Shown here in pieces: positions 46,915-60,484 of a stretch of 64,000 nt of DNA (its first letter is position 1; each line of letters starts with the position of its first letter). Source of the stretch: Glutinoglossum americanum. Its lineage: Eukaryota; Ascomycota; Geoglossomycetes; Geoglossales; Geoglossaceae. A program made the translations under genes and the position numbers. The notes beneath the pieces were generated by a model. It saw only the letters and a program-made list of their open reading frames with translations. It did no database searches and had not been told where the DNA came from. The stretch is taken from NCBI GenBank assembly GCA_020080175.1, contig JAGHQL010000025.1, positions 36,001-100,000 of the forward strand, in the 5' to 3' direction.

Positions 46915-47513
46915 GAACGGTCTAGGCAGCTAGAGTGATGACTTTGGGTGGGGTGGCGTGTTATAGGTGACGGAGAAATCTTGTCGCAAACTGGGCAGTA
47001 GTCGAAAGGGGCTACAAAGTGAACGTTACACTTCGCATAGTGCAAACACTACCAATTGAAGAAAGTCTGTATTGTTATGGGTCTGATAATCTGCAATGAA
47101 GGATGGATGATAGGTTTCTGTTTCTTTGTCGTCGATGAGCCTTGGGCGTCGTTTTCAAAATCGCAGTTCTGAGCATAAGCGAGGCCCCCTAATCGGGCGG
47201 TCGAGTGATGCCGCCCTGTGCTCGCGCGAGCGGGGTGAGCTAGCGCTGATGGCCTAGCCGCTTGGGTCCCCACCATCAACATTCATACATAATAAATCAA
47301 TATCTAAATCTAGACAGGGACAAAACGCTTAAAGCACTATGATTGCTACCATCTAAAATTTTTGCGTCTAAATAGCTAGTTGCGTCTATCATAATACTAT
47401 ATCTCTAGCATGAGCCCAGAAGACAGGAAATGGGGTACCCAGGATGCTAACAATAGTAGATATTAAGATCCAAGCCAAGTGCGATGCGATACGGCTTCTT
47501 CGCAAGGCCCAAG
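46915..47513. other. Intergenic: KH-gene promoter and TRP5 3' end
   Basis: No gene seen. A 10-bp palindrome CTCGCGCGAG lies at 47221-47230. Confidence 0.45.
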
Positions 47514-50263
47514 TCATGTGTTCAGACTAATACTGTTAGTGAGCATTTCCATTGAGTGGAGAGAGCTAGACTTACACCTCAAATCCCAGCCAATCTTCGG
47601 CCCCAGTTTAGGCAGCTCATCCGCCACGCTCTGCACATCTTTATCACCTCTCCCACTGACGCAGATCACAATATCTTGTCCCTTTTCCATAGTCTTTGCT
47701 AGCTCTACAGCGCCATAGATTGCATGCGATGTCTCCAGCGCGGGAATAATGCCCTCGTACTCTGATAGGAGCCTAAAACCTTGGAATGCTTCCGCATCAG
47801 TAGCAGCAATAAATTTGGCGCGCTCGGTGTCTTTCCAGGAAGATAATTCAGGGCCAACACCCGGGTAGTCTAATCCGGCCGAAACCTAATTTGAAATTGA
47901 ACAAGTTAGAAAGGATTATACATTAGACAGATTCGTAGGAGTCGGCTTACAGAATGCGTATCGGAAATTTGGCCATGGCTATCTTGGAGAATATAAGTAC
48001 GGACACCATGAAGAACTCCTTTCGACCCACTCGTTAGAGTGGCCGAATGACGATCTGTATCAATGCCTATGTGGTGAGGTCAGCACGACATCTCCCGGTG
48101 GAAGGTGTAAGCTAAGCGGTCTTACCATCGCCACCAGCTTCTACTCCCAGCAGTCTGACGCTCGGGTCCTCCAAGAATGGGTAAAACATCCCCGCAGCAT
48201 TGCTCCCTCCGCCAACACATGCCACGACAGCATCTGGTAGCTTCCCTCTCAGCTTCTGCATTTGCTCCTTGGTCTCATTGCCGATCACCGACTGGAAAGT
48301 TCGAACAATGGTAGGGAAGGGGTGAGGTCCAATGGCTGAGCCAATGATATAGTGAGTCGTGTCAAGGTGCACAACCCAAGCGCGTAACGCCTATAGCCAT
48401 TAATCTATTACCGAGGCATAAGTGTTAGGGGAACCCACCTCGTTGACCGCATCTCGGAGGGTTCTAGAGCCAGCCTCTACGGCAACGACTGTCGCGCCTA
48501 GAAGTCTGATGCGGAAAACATTGAGAGCCTGCCTCCTCACATCTTCCTATTAATAGTCAGCCACATGGGCCACCCTCAAGTAGTTAGTAGAGATTTAGTA
48601 ACATACAGCTCCCATATAAATTACACATTTCATCCCAAACTTGGCACACACTGTTGCTGTTGCAACTCCGTGCTGGCCCGCTCCCGTTTCGGCAATTATT
48701 TCTGTTTTCCCCAGTCTCTTTGCTAGCAGGATTTGCCCAAGAGCATTATTGATTTTATGGCTTCCGGTATGGTTGAGATCTTCTCTCTTCAACCAAATAT
48801 TCGCGCCTCCCGCATATTTGGTCAATCTCTCGGCCATATGGAGCTGTCCAGGCCTCCCCATATAAGGGTAGTACGACCGATACTCTTCCCAGAACTGTGG
48901 ATCGGATATTGCGTCATTGAAGCCCTTTTCCAGTTCGGCTAGGCAGTCCATGAGAGATTCCGGGACATATTGACCGCCGAATTCGCCAAACCGTGATGGA
49001 GTTGCCTACCTAAGTCAGTACAAGCCAAGGAATACAAACTGTATCTCACCACACACATCATAGTCTGTGCCCCCATTCATTCTTAGTGCTTCAAGTTGGT
49101 CTATCAAGCCCGACCTGGTGCCGCTCCCACCATCTCTCTCAATCTCACTAGCCGTAACGCCATTGGTTGGCTCTTGTGTTTCATCCGTTGCCTCAACAAC
49201 CCCGACTTCCCTAGTTGTTCTATCAAGATGTCCCCTTCTCCCCGTAATCCTGGAGCAGTATTCTTCTACTACTATTGCCCCTTGTCCTGTTGGTGCGCCG
49301 GAGAGTATATTGACGATCTGGCTTCCAATTACAGCGCCTTCGGCCATCTTTCCAACGCTGAGAAAGTGGTCCCGCGTGCTGATGCCAAACCCAACTACTG
49401 TGGGAACATTCCCTGATGCTTCTTGCACATACTCGAGGAGTTCCGGGAGAGCAGTATTGAGCACCCCTAAAGCTCCCGTGACGCCCATGCGAGAGACGAC
49501 GTAAATGAAGCTATCGGCGATTTTACAGAGAAGCTTGAGGCGGCTTGGGGAAGTAGCGGGAGCTATGAGTGGGATATAGGACAAGCTAGGAAGTAAGTAA
49601 AACGAATGCTGCATTAGCGATTCCCCTAGAAAATCACTCAAGGAATTGCTCACCCCTCTCGCGTACAAAAATTCCGAAATCTGATAGCTTCCTCAGGAGG
49701 CAAATCTACAACGATAAAGCCATTAACTCCTGCATCGCGAGCTTCTTTGACAATTTCCTCCTCTCCGTAGATTAAGATAGGGTTATAGTATCCCATGAAC
49801 AGTACGGGGACACGAAGTCCTTTCTTTCTGGCTTCTCGTACCATTTCAAGTGCCAACGTTACTGTCACCCCATTTTTTAAAGCGATCTGCCAAACAAGTG
49901 AGCAAAAGCGTAAATTGCCCATTGAATTGATGTGAAAACTAACGGTATTCGCCTTTTGAATTGTTGGTCCATCAGCAATAGGATCCGTGAACGGAAGACC
50001 AAGCTCGATGATATCTACACCGTATGAGAGTTAATTGACTGTACACCAGGGGATAAATATAGGTTCTCACCGGCGCCTCCTGTTTGCATGCCGAGCAGGA
50101 TATCTGTCGTCTCCTTAGTTGTCGGGTACCCAGCGGTGACATATGTGACCAATGCGGGCTGTTAACTGCTTATTAGCAGAGCAGATTGGGCAGAATTGGA
50201 TAGAGTAAAATATACTCGGCTATCTTTTTTGCACTGCGCAAAAGTCCTCTTGATATCCTCCAT
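47514..50263 (-). CDS. TRP5: Bifunctional tryptophan synthase (alpha-beta fusion)
   Basis: Minus-strand exons 50263-50216, 50158-50071, 50014-49944, 49886-49654, 49585-49057, 49005-48607, 48546-48439, 48390-48126, 48066-47951 and 47885-47514 give 742 residues. The alpha part comes first: [40 protein letters not shown] with catalytic Glu and Asp, [18 protein letters not shown] and VVGFGIST. A polar linker of about 70 residues precedes the beta part: [34 protein letters not shown] with the PLP lysine, [19 protein letters not shown] and VSGRGDKD. Indole passes by tunnel between the sites; the product is tryptophan. The C-terminus after KIGWDL is uncertain: a 43-nt intron at 47575-47533 could end it at 47522 (725 residues). 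The exon-5 donor GTGTGT is chosen by frame. A TGACTCA lies 89 bp upstream of the ATG. Confidence 0.92.
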
Positions 50264-50351
50264 GATACAGAAATAAAGCGCCTAGGTTTGTTAAGTTATT
50301 GTGGTGATTAATTGGAGGATTGGAGGAATTGAGAGGACAGTATCGCTAGGT

Positions 50352-50358
50352 TGACTCA
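50352..50358. promoter_or_regulatory. Gcn4/CPC1-type site TGACTCA upstream of TRP5
   Basis: A perfect palindromic TGACTCA 89 bp before the TRP5 start. This is the known binding site of the bZIP factor Gcn4/CPC1 (CpcA), which raises amino-acid synthesis genes during starvation. Use here is inferred from position and gene function. Confidence 0.6.
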
Positions 50359-50589
50359 TTCTTTGAGAGCCGATGTCGCACAGATACCTAAAAAATTGTC
50401 TAGGCTGACCCCACTGCACGAGTGGCGGGATGATATCTTGGCGGGGTGGCTTTCGCCTCTGCAATCACTATTGTTCATAGATAATCTTTACATAATAAAG
50501 TGTATCCCGAAATATTTGATTGCTACTGCGAGCGCGACAAAACCATTCATACAAAAGAGCTTGCCACTAACAAGTTACGACCAATTAGC

Positions 50590-52814
<2,225 letters not shown>

Positions 52815-53130
52815 TTCCGCTCCAGTCTTATGTTATTCGGTTTCCTTTCGGTTTATTAGTCGCCCTTGATGTAGACGGATAGCACTACTGGCCGATAAAC
52901 GGTGGTGAGCAGCGATTGGGGCGTGTCGTCACTGTGCTATGATATGCGCATATGCGAGCACAACACAGGCCAGCGTTATCAACTCTTCTTTTTCTGAATG
53001 GCTGCGTCTTCTTTCCCCGATAGAAGAGGGCAGATTCGGGTAAGGCTCTATCTCTAGTTCTATCTAAGATACGCAACTCTCGAGACCTAAGACAGGATCC
53101 AGAGAAACCGGTAGATCTAAATGCTTCGCC
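52815..53130. promoter_or_regulatory. VMA2 promoter and BNA3 3' region
   Basis: About 316 bp between two minus-strand genes, serving as the VMA2 promoter and the BNA3 3' UTR. No motif recognised. Confidence 0.45.
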
Positions 53131-55007
53131 CTAACTATCCACAATAAATTTTCTCAACCCCCTCAGCCTCTCCTTCGCTGTCTCTAGCACATCGTCGTTT
53201 TTGCAGACGGCAAATCGGAGGTAGTTCTCGGCAATGTGCGCATTCTCAACAGTATAGAATTCTGAATAGAAGGGGACGGCTTCGTCGGTACTTTGGCCTG
53301 GGTACAATGGCTAGGAAACTTACCAGTCGGGGGGATGGCGGCTACGCCTACTTCTTTGATTAAGAACCACGAAAGCTTGAAATCTCGCGGGCGTCCGGCA
53401 ACATGCGGTGGAAAGTCGTAGCCAGCCGGCATGCGCACTTTTTTCAAGTTCACCAGGACGAAGTATCCGCCCTCGGGCTCTGAATACTACGAAGGGTAAG
53501 CGTCTCATATACCTACTAACAGAACGGCAATTATTCAGGGGAGGATGTTCAAACTACCGGCAGGCCTAATTCATCCCACACCTCGTTGAATCTTTTCATC
53601 TTTGCCAACATGTCCTTCTTGGACTCGTCCCAAAACCCCATCTCATCCGCTTTCTCGAACCCAATAGCCGCGGCTTCCTGGAGCGGGCTAACGCTACTAT
53701 AGCAAATTCGAGTATGCGCAGCAGCTACGTAAGTAATTAAGTGTTCAGGTCCAATGAGCCAGCCGACGCGCCAGCCCGTGGCATAAAAGTTTTTGCCAGC
53801 AGAGCCAACAGTCAGGGTCAGGCGGGCGATCTCTGGAGAGAGCATGGCCACACGTGTGAATGGTACGTAGTAAAGGCGGTCGTAGACCTAGTACAATTAG
53901 CACGGAGGCTGGGCGGTCTGAAGTAGGGGCTGACTTCATCGGATAGAATAATGATGTTATGCTTGACACAGAGATCTCCAATGGCAAGCAATTCGTTGCG
54001 CGAAAAAACTTTGCCAATAGGGTTATGTCTGATCTGTCAGTAGTCTTCTAAACACAAGAATATTTCAGGAGAGTCATACGGTGTGTTGAGGACCTGCTCA
54101 GATCAAGTTAGGGTTGCATCTTAGTGTTTTCCCGTGACTCCAACTAAATACGTACAATCATCCTTGTTCGTGGCGTGACTGCCCTCTCCAACTCTTTCAT
54201 ATCAACCTTCCATTCGGAGGCAGAGGATGTCTCAATCGCCCCATTCGGAGGGGGATGTAAAGGGACATACACAACCTTACCGCCTGGCATTTCAATATTG
54301 CTGAGGTACCTGTAGAATGTGTGAGTGTACCGGACCACCTGGGTTAACATGAGTGCTTGCGTACTGGTCGAAGAATGGCTCGAAGACTATAACTTCATCA
54401 CCCTCTTCAATGAACCCCATAAAGGCGCTGAGCATCCCTAGCAGTAACGTCTTAGCAGATATCCATGGGATAGTATGACTCTTGTGTCATGAAATCACTG
54501 AACCTTCATTAGCACCAGTAGTTATGGTTATCTCTGTGTCAGGATCAAGCTTTCTTCCGAAAAATGGCGAATAAGCATCGGCCAACGCTTTCTTCAGTCT
54601 TGGTCTTCCCTAAGCAGCTATCAGTCCAAAGACCACAGCAGCTTAGGGGATGGATTATTGCACCCTCGTTGGTGAATACTGATTACATTCAACTCTGTCC
54701 AGAGCCTCTTTTGCGGCATCTATGACAAAGGGAGGCGGATTATAACCGCTGGCTTTGATTTAACCATTTGGGCCACTACTAAAGGCCTCATCCGCATAAG
54801 GTGCCTTACAAGAAGCCTTGTCCCATATTCACAATCGGCTGAACCGGTGAAGCAGCAGCGGCTTCATTGACAATTGACCTAGCAATTGCACGTCAGCGCC
54901 AGATACCTAAATCAGTCTTGAGGTGGTACACACCAAACATCCTGTCTCTGTCCTGAAACTCTTTTTGCTGGTCTCAGAGGCCGGTCTAGAGCAGTATTAG
55001 AGGTCAT
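53131..55007 (-). CDS. BNA3: Kynurenine--oxoglutarate aminotransferase
   Basis: Eleven minus-strand exons: 55007-54934, 54878-54810, 54748-54664, 54609-54504, 54437-54365, 54309-54156, 54093-54080, 54028-53935, 53887-53558, 53486-53324 and 53261-53131, giving 430 residues. Class-I aminotransferase features: VNMGQGFFGYNPPPFVIDAA, QYSPTRGRPRLKKALA, TTGANEGMLSAFMGFIEEGD, VLNTPHNPIGKVFS, LSDEVYDRLYY (PLP Asp) and TVGSAGKNFYATGWRVGW with the PLP lysine. C-terminal YLRFAVCKNDD is typical of Bna3/KAT. It converts kynurenine to kynurenic acid in the cytosol or mitochondria; cysteine-conjugate lyase activity is known for relatives. Exon 7 is only 14 nt and supplies VLNT plus part of the next proline codon, so the gene needs it. 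The GTACGC donor of exon 5 restores FFDQYLSNIEM. Confidence 0.92.
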
Positions 55008-55377
55008 TGATCGAATGAATGAAATGGAAACTCTGACTTTCAGTCGAGAGTAGAAATACGAAATCGGCGCAGAAGCAATGACACGTTTCATGGGGCCTTT
55101 TGTTTAAAATTATTTCATGTACCACAATGATGTTGTTTTGGGGCGATATCGGAGAATCGTGTGACCGAACCGAGTGATCCCGCATGCGGCATAGATCGGC
55201 AGGTGCGAGGAGCAATCCGCAAAGGCTGGAATGTATATTCACCAAGCACTGCCTCTATTCTACAAGAGAAGCGGGGCAATCGTCATAGGAGGGATATCAG
55301 GAAACCCTAACACTAAAAAAAACCTAAAGCTCGAATCTGAGGAATGACCACCCTCAACCAGCCTACGAAAATCAGAA
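55008..55377. other. BNA3 promoter and SEC17 3' region
   Basis: About 370 bp between two minus-strand genes. No ORF or motif of note. Confidence 0.45.
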
Positions 55378-56547
55378 CTACGAGAAATCCTCCCCTTTCT
55401 CCTCCATACCAGTCTTGACTCTTAGCAGTATCGTCGTCTTCCACTTATCCAGTTTGCTCAAGAGGTCATATTTATATAGCTTGTCAGCGAATTCTTCCTG
55501 ATCGCCGTCTTCTACGGCTTTTGTGAGGTCAACCAGGAGCTGATGCTCTCTTGTGGAAGCGAACGAGTGGTCAAGGTCACAGTACTCCTGGAGCGAACGT
55601 TGAATGTAAAATAGATCCACTCGTTCCTAGTATGGCTCTTAATCCTGCACCTAGATATGCAATTGGGGATCTCTTACCTTTGGGGCGAGAACGAATGCGG
55701 CGAGAAGACTGATCCCAGATTTCAGGAAGTACTCCTTCACGGACCACATCATCAGGTTGTTTTTAAGTGAGGATTTTGAGACTACATCGTATGTTTCAAC
55801 AGCCTTAAGATAGTCCCCTTCCAATGCTGAAAGGTCAGCTGCCTTTAAGTATAGCTTGTTGGCTAGTCTATAGTATGTATACCGCACAAGTTAGTATCCT
55901 GGACACCGCGAGAGACGGCAGACCTCCAGGGGAACGACTCACGCTTCAGCAAGATCATCCTTATAGTACTTAGCACCCCTCTGATATGCGTCAATGGCCG
56001 CCCTATTATCGCTAAGTTCCTTCTCGCACAGTTCCCCAAGGTTCTCAAGAAGTGACGCAGCCCTTCTGAAGTTCGATTTAGTCTCATAATGGTTTATCGC
56101 TTCCTTGAGGACACGAGTGGCGTCAATAGGGTCGGACATTCGATAGCATTTGAAGGCATCCATAAGGGTGTTTGCCGCATCGTCTGGCTCCTTTAGGTTA
56201 TGCCTTTGGAGAGACGCGGCCCGCTCAAAAGCTTGACCAGCCTCTTTGCCTGTGGTGGGCCATGTGATTAGCAACGCATGTTCATGTACCGCATGAACGT
56301 ACAACTACATGCCTTGGTCTGCTTTTCGGAAGGCGGCGGCGGCCTGCTTGAATAGTTCCACTGCTTTCTCCCATTTCTCCTCCCCTGGACCGAAGAAACT
56401 CCACCCGCCTTTTGCGCTTTGTGCTGCCTTCTCGGCCTAAAGTACACCTGCAGTCAGCTTAAGATATTGCTACACTTTCGCCAGCGGTGACGATGTCGAT
56501 GCCTCAAGGCTTACTCTATTCAACAATACCCGCGGATCCTCAGACAT
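55378..56547 (-). CDS. SEC17: Alpha-SNAP (vesicle fusion adaptor)
   Basis: Minus-strand exons 56547-56515, 56436-56313, 56249-55943, 55867-55678 and 55626-55378 give 300 residues. TPR-like helices run throughout: AEKAAQSAKGGWSFFGPGEE, WEKAVELFKQAAAAFRKADQ, GKEAGQAFERAASLQRHNL, EAINHYETKSNFRRAASLLE, AIDAYQRGAKYYKDDLAEA, LANKLYLKAADLSALEGDY and the end LDKWKTTILLRVKTGMEEKG with the conserved C-terminal Leu that stimulates NSF. The adaptor links NSF/Sec18 to SNARE complexes in the cytosol, recycling them after fusion. Intron 2 (56312-56250) begins GCATGT; no GT donor gives a working junction, so it is a probable GC-AG intron. It lies head-to-head with GTA3, with 261 bp between starts. Confidence 0.92.
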
Positions 56548-56808
56548 GACTTATGCTTCGAATGTTGATATAAAGAGGCGATAACGAGTTGTGAGTATTT
56601 GGAGACTTGAATGATTGGGATGTTATCCTAGCTGACGTATGTAGCACAGATCTTATGGAATGCCAAGCGACAGGGATGTAGAACCATCACTACATAGTAC
56701 AACATCGACACGACCAGTTTAAATATCTGGTGACCGAGCCGCAGCGTATGTTCCTAGCAACCATCTAATTCTCCACCATTAGGGGACAAAACTAAAAGGA
56801 GAAACAGA

Positions 56809-57390
56809 ATGATATCGAGCTGGGCATGCGGGCGTCTCTTTCGGCTCCGGCTGCTAGTAAAATATCCGTCGTTGCCAATCAGGGTCTGCCGAAACCACTC
56901 GGACTCTTCCATACAGATTACAGATATCTCAAACGTTCTCTCAAAACCATCTTGGTCTGTACGGTCACTTCTTCCATCCCCATTTGAAATATCGGCTACT
57001 ACAAGAGTAACATCCGAGCAACTCCGACACCTTCTCCGCCTTTCTGCCCTACCACCACCACAGTCACTGGAAGAAGAAACGCGAATGCTTGAGACGCTCG
57101 ATTCTCAGCTCCACTTTGTCAGAGAAATACAGAAGTTGAAAATAGATTCGGTTGCCCCTCTCAAGAGCATTCGCGATGAGTCCGCCACAGCAGACTCTGA
57201 ATGTGAGATTGGATGTGAGGAATTGAAGGGAGCTCTAGACGCCGGAGACATTAGTAAGAAGGGTCCCCGTATAGGGCAGAGAATCACCAGCATCTCAGGA
57301 GCATCAAAGGAGGTGGAAGATTGGGATGTACTAGGGCAAGCCGAACGGAGAGTGGGGCAATACTTTGTAGTGGAGACTAGACAGAAATAA
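56809..57390 (+). CDS. Mitochondrial Glu-tRNA(Gln) amidotransferase subunit Gta3 (GatC-like)
   Basis: One exon, 193 residues. The N-terminus (MISSWACGRLFRLRLLVKY) is basic and hydrophobic as in mitochondrial presequences. The conserved core is LSKPSWSVRSLLP, then VTSEQLRHLLRLSALPPPQS, EEETRMLETLDSQLHFVREI and, near the end, EDWDVLGQAERRVGQYFVVE. This is the fungal GatC-like domain (Gta3/GatF type). The GatCAB complex turns Glu-tRNA(Gln) into Gln-tRNA(Gln) in mitochondria; this subunit wraps and stabilises GatA and GatB. The region between the core halves is variable and acidic. It converges with TSR1 (282 bp between stops). Confidence 0.84.
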   Translation: MISSWACGRLFRLRLLVKYPSLPIRVCRNHSDSSIQITDISNVLSKPSWSVRSLLPSPFEISATTRVTSEQLRHLLRLSALPPPQSLEEETRMLETLDSQLHFVREIQKLKIDSVAPLKSIRDESATADSECEIGCEELKGALDAGDISKKGPRIGQRITSISGASKEVEDWDVLGQAERRVGQYFVVETRQK

Positions 57391-57672
57391 ATCAGTTGCC
57401 ATAGGACTATAACTCCAAATGGCTTTACGACTGCTAACACCTTAACCTAATCCACCGATAGGTGTCTACAAATGTTCATAGCAACATAAACACTATTGGC
57501 GTTTGTTCTAGCCTTGCCCATACCAGCACCAGGAGTCTCAGAGCGTTGAGGAGACGACTGCTAGAGAGCATAAACGATGAGATAGATCCAAGCGGGTCAA
57601 GAGCCGTTTCGAGGCAAACCCTTGAAATTCAGACACCGCGCCTTCCGCGTAGGCTCGTGCGGATACCTTCCT

Positions 57673-60292
57673 CTACGCTTCGTCTAGGCCCGCTCTCCAA
57701 GGCCTCGAATTCCTCGGGAAGACCCTTTTATATAGACTCACCCCGACCGAGTCCTGAGGGTTTATCTTCCCGTCAAATGTAGCTTTGAAATACCCATGCG
57801 TCCCTAAACTTTCTTTGATATAGCCGCTTCGGCCTCTCTTCGTCCATAGTTGAAGAGCTTTGAACCAGTTCACGTCCTCAGCATTGAAGAACATGTAGCG
57901 CACTGTTACAAGTTTTTTGTGTATTTTATATGGGTGGCCCGTTAGAATTATGCGTTTAGCAATAACACGTGAGTGGTCCGGTGGTAGAGAGGTTCCGGTG
58001 CCAATGAGCTGCAAACCTTCACGGCAACCCATTCCATCCGAGGGAATCACAGTCCGCTTGAAAAAGAGCGAAGGAACAGAGCCCCAGGTAAGTGGGCCCA
58101 TGAAAGTAGCGATAGCAGTTCGAGAAGGGTGGAGATAGCGGTCGAACTTATGAACATTGTTTGGAGTATTCCCCGGCTGAGAAATGAGTGGATTGATCGT
58201 CCATCGACGGGGCCCGCATTGGAGGAGTATTTCCTCTTTCGATTTGATAGGGGAAGAGTGGTCAGAGTTGAGTGTGATGCTAAAATTGACGACGGCCCGC
58301 TTATGCTCATGGCGGAGGAGTGAGAAGAGAGCGAGCGGACGAGAAGGCGAATATGAGGTTTTAACGGATGCTGGAACGTTGCGAAGGTAGACGCAAACTC
58401 TAGCTCCAGGCTAAATACGGATATCAGCGGCCACCCACTGGGAAGCAGACTATTCAGTAACACTCTACTGACCTGGACCCCACCAACCAATGCCTCTCGT
58501 TCTGCACGGTTCCTTGCTTTTTTGTGGTCGATGACTCTCAACAATCGTCCCCATTCTTCTGGCTCGTGGACTCTATCCTCCTCTGTTTCCCAGTGACTCG
58601 TCCTCAAATTCTTCAATCCCCTATACCTCGTGAGCCGTTCTCGCGCCAGCACGCCAGGATGCAGCTCAATTTCGTCAGGGAACTCTAGGTCATCCTTGAC
58701 TTCGTCCTGCCGCGAACGGAAAGCTGCAAGCTGCTCTGCTTCATCTTCTGGCGATGGGTCGAGAAACAGATCTGATCGCGGCGCCTCTGACGGAGTATAT
58801 TCGGTTGGTTCACATTGGTTGGCCAGATCGAGCCCCTCGACCCCATCTTGAGGCAGAGCTGGTGGGGCCATGAAGATATCGCCATCTTGATCCTCAGGTT
58901 CGTCTAAATCGGATTCAGAATCTGAGACGTCGTCAAGGTACCAAGCTGACTGGTAAGAGGAGGTACCCTTTGGCAAGCGTTTAGGCGGTGGTGGGATGTG
59001 CGATTCATCATCAGAGAAATAGTGATGGTCGTCGAGCAATACACCTTTCCGTTCGGTAGCAGTTTCAGGATCCGGGCCATCGTTCGTGCCCGCCATTATC
59101 ACTTCTTCTAGAGCTAGATCGGCTAGATCATCCTGATCTATCGTCGGCTCCAGCAATATTTTTTCCTCTCCGTCATCACCAACTACCATTTCGCCGCTTT
59201 GCGAGTTCTTGCTATGTCCCACAGCAGATGCAGCAATCTTTTCTATCTGGAACTCTCCCCAATCGCCTACTTGAACCAGTCTATCAGCGCTCAAGCCCAT
59301 ACCCCTCACCACCCCTGTCAGAACTACGCCAATCGTGTCTTCGTTTTGCACAGACTCCTCACCATCAAGCCACAGAGCCTCTTCTACAAGCATCCAGCTC
59401 CTCTTCTCTCTCCATCCTATTCCCTTCGGATTTATAGAGCATAAAGAACGCAAGATATTAGAGCAATCCTGGCGATCATCAAGGGAATGGATCTTTTCTA
59501 TCGTAGGGAAGAAGTGTGAGATATATGACTTTAGAGAAGATATGATCTGCTGTCGTCGTTTGAGAGTTTCTATAGTATCTAGTCCCTAAGGCACATATCA
59601 GTATATTGCCCTGAGCAACTTAGCTAAAAAAAAAAACGTAAAGAGACACACCTGCACTACCGTAAGAACGTTGGAGATACCCTGATTCTCGATACTGCGA
59701 ATCAATAGCTCACCCAGTTCATCCACCTCCAGGTCAGGAGAGAGAATGAATACCACAAAATCGGCAACTCTGCAGGCATCGAGAGCTGTAATTAAGTCTC
59801 GTTTAACAAGCACATACTCGATCTTCTGCTTAAATCTCTCGACATTCAATCGAACCAAGCCTTCCTCTGGAACGTCCAAGTCGAGGTCAAGGCACTCATT
59901 CAATTTCTGGGCGGCCCGTTGAGCCTTCCCATTCTTGCAAAGAGGCACAAGTGCCACAATTCGAGGTGCCCCATCTCGGCCGCAAAATAAGCTAGATGCT
60001 TTGACGGATTCTTGGTATTTAAGCCGCTGTTTTTGGCGCGCTTGATTTCGTCGGTCTAGCTTGGACACAAGCTGTTGGTGAGGTGAGCGGCGATGGTTTT
60101 TATCAAGCCCCTCGACCCTGCCTACCAAGTAAAGAGACCGAAATGTCAGTCCCCAACGTGAGTTATAGAGTCAAGGTCCCGACCTTTAGCCAATTCTTTT
60201 AAAGAGCCCTTAGTAGCCTTCCTTGATTTGAAGGACTTATTTGAAGCCTTCGCTGTGCTCCGATGGTGGTGAACGCCTGTCGAGGCCACCAT
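57673..60292 (-). CDS. TSR1: 40S ribosome maturation factor Tsr1
   Basis: Minus-strand exons 60292-60184, 60121-59652, 59585-58473 and 58410-57673 give 809 residues. The N-terminus is basic with HHHRSTAKASNKSFKSRKA and, across intron 1, GRVEGLDKNHRRSPHQQL. A GTPase-like fold without G motifs follows (RIVALVPLCKNGKAQRAA, ACRVADFVVFILS), then the AARP2CN part (SWMLVEEALWL, VVRGMGLSADRLVQVGDWG), an acidic region with YQSAWYLDDVSDSES and the Bms1/Tsr1 C-terminal domain (ILTGHPYKIHKKLVTVRYMF, FNAEDVNWFKALQLWTKRGR, IKESLGTHGYFKATFDGKI). Tsr1 binds pre-40S particles and blocks early joining of initiation factors. It is a Bms1 relative without GTPase activity. The start at 60292 is the first ATG of the conserved frame. 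Confidence 0.95.
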
Positions 60293-60351
60293 TTCTGGCT
60301 TAGCCTTAAACCTGAACGGTATGGAAGCCAGAGTTAACGTATGAAACTCCC

Positions 60352-60361
60352 AAAAAAATTT
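60352..60361. promoter_or_regulatory. RRPE-like A/T element
   Basis: AAAAAAATTT resembles the RRPE core of yeast ribosome-biogenesis genes. Its position midway in the shared promoter supports this; the match alone is short. Confidence 0.35.
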
Positions 60362-60403
60362 GTGCGTTGGTCCACTCGCGGAATCATTCAACAATTGTGC
60401 GAA

Positions 60404-60411
60404 TCACGTGG
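60404..60411. promoter_or_regulatory. CACGTG E-box (octamer TCACGTGG)
   Basis: Same octamer as at 10405-10412, about 75 bp from the UTP7 start and 112 bp from TSR1. A bHLH factor such as Cbf1 may bind. Confidence 0.35.
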
Positions 60412-60484
60412 CGATAGCGGCGAAATCTTGGCGTTGCGGCTCGGGGAGAACTTCCACCGTACAATCCGAAATTTCGACATCACC

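Larger units (their letters stand above)
60293..60484. promoter_or_regulatory. 192-bp divergent promoter TSR1 / UTP7
   Basis: Lies between two ribosome-biogenesis genes read outwards. It has an AAAAAAATTT run (60352-60361), close to the yeast RRPE motif AAAWTTTT of ribosome-biogenesis promoters, and a TCACGTGG E-box (60404-60411). If UTP7 starts at the in-frame ATG at 60341, only 48 bp would remain, so the downstream start is preferred. Confidence 0.55.

Noticed and set aside
54310-54364. GC-AG intron in BNA3 (donor GCAAGC)
   Set aside because: A donor GTACGC two codons earlier gives the conserved FFDQYLSNIEM in frame, so no GC donor is needed.
57462-57782. 106-codon plus-strand ORF between GTA3 and TSR1
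   Set aside because: It runs antisense into the TSR1 C-terminus and has no family features; the gap is a convergent 3' region.
60341-60484. 48-codon N-terminal extension of UTP7
   Set aside because: The ATG at 60485 is in a better context (CACCATGG), and the extension runs through promoter motifs with no conserved residues.
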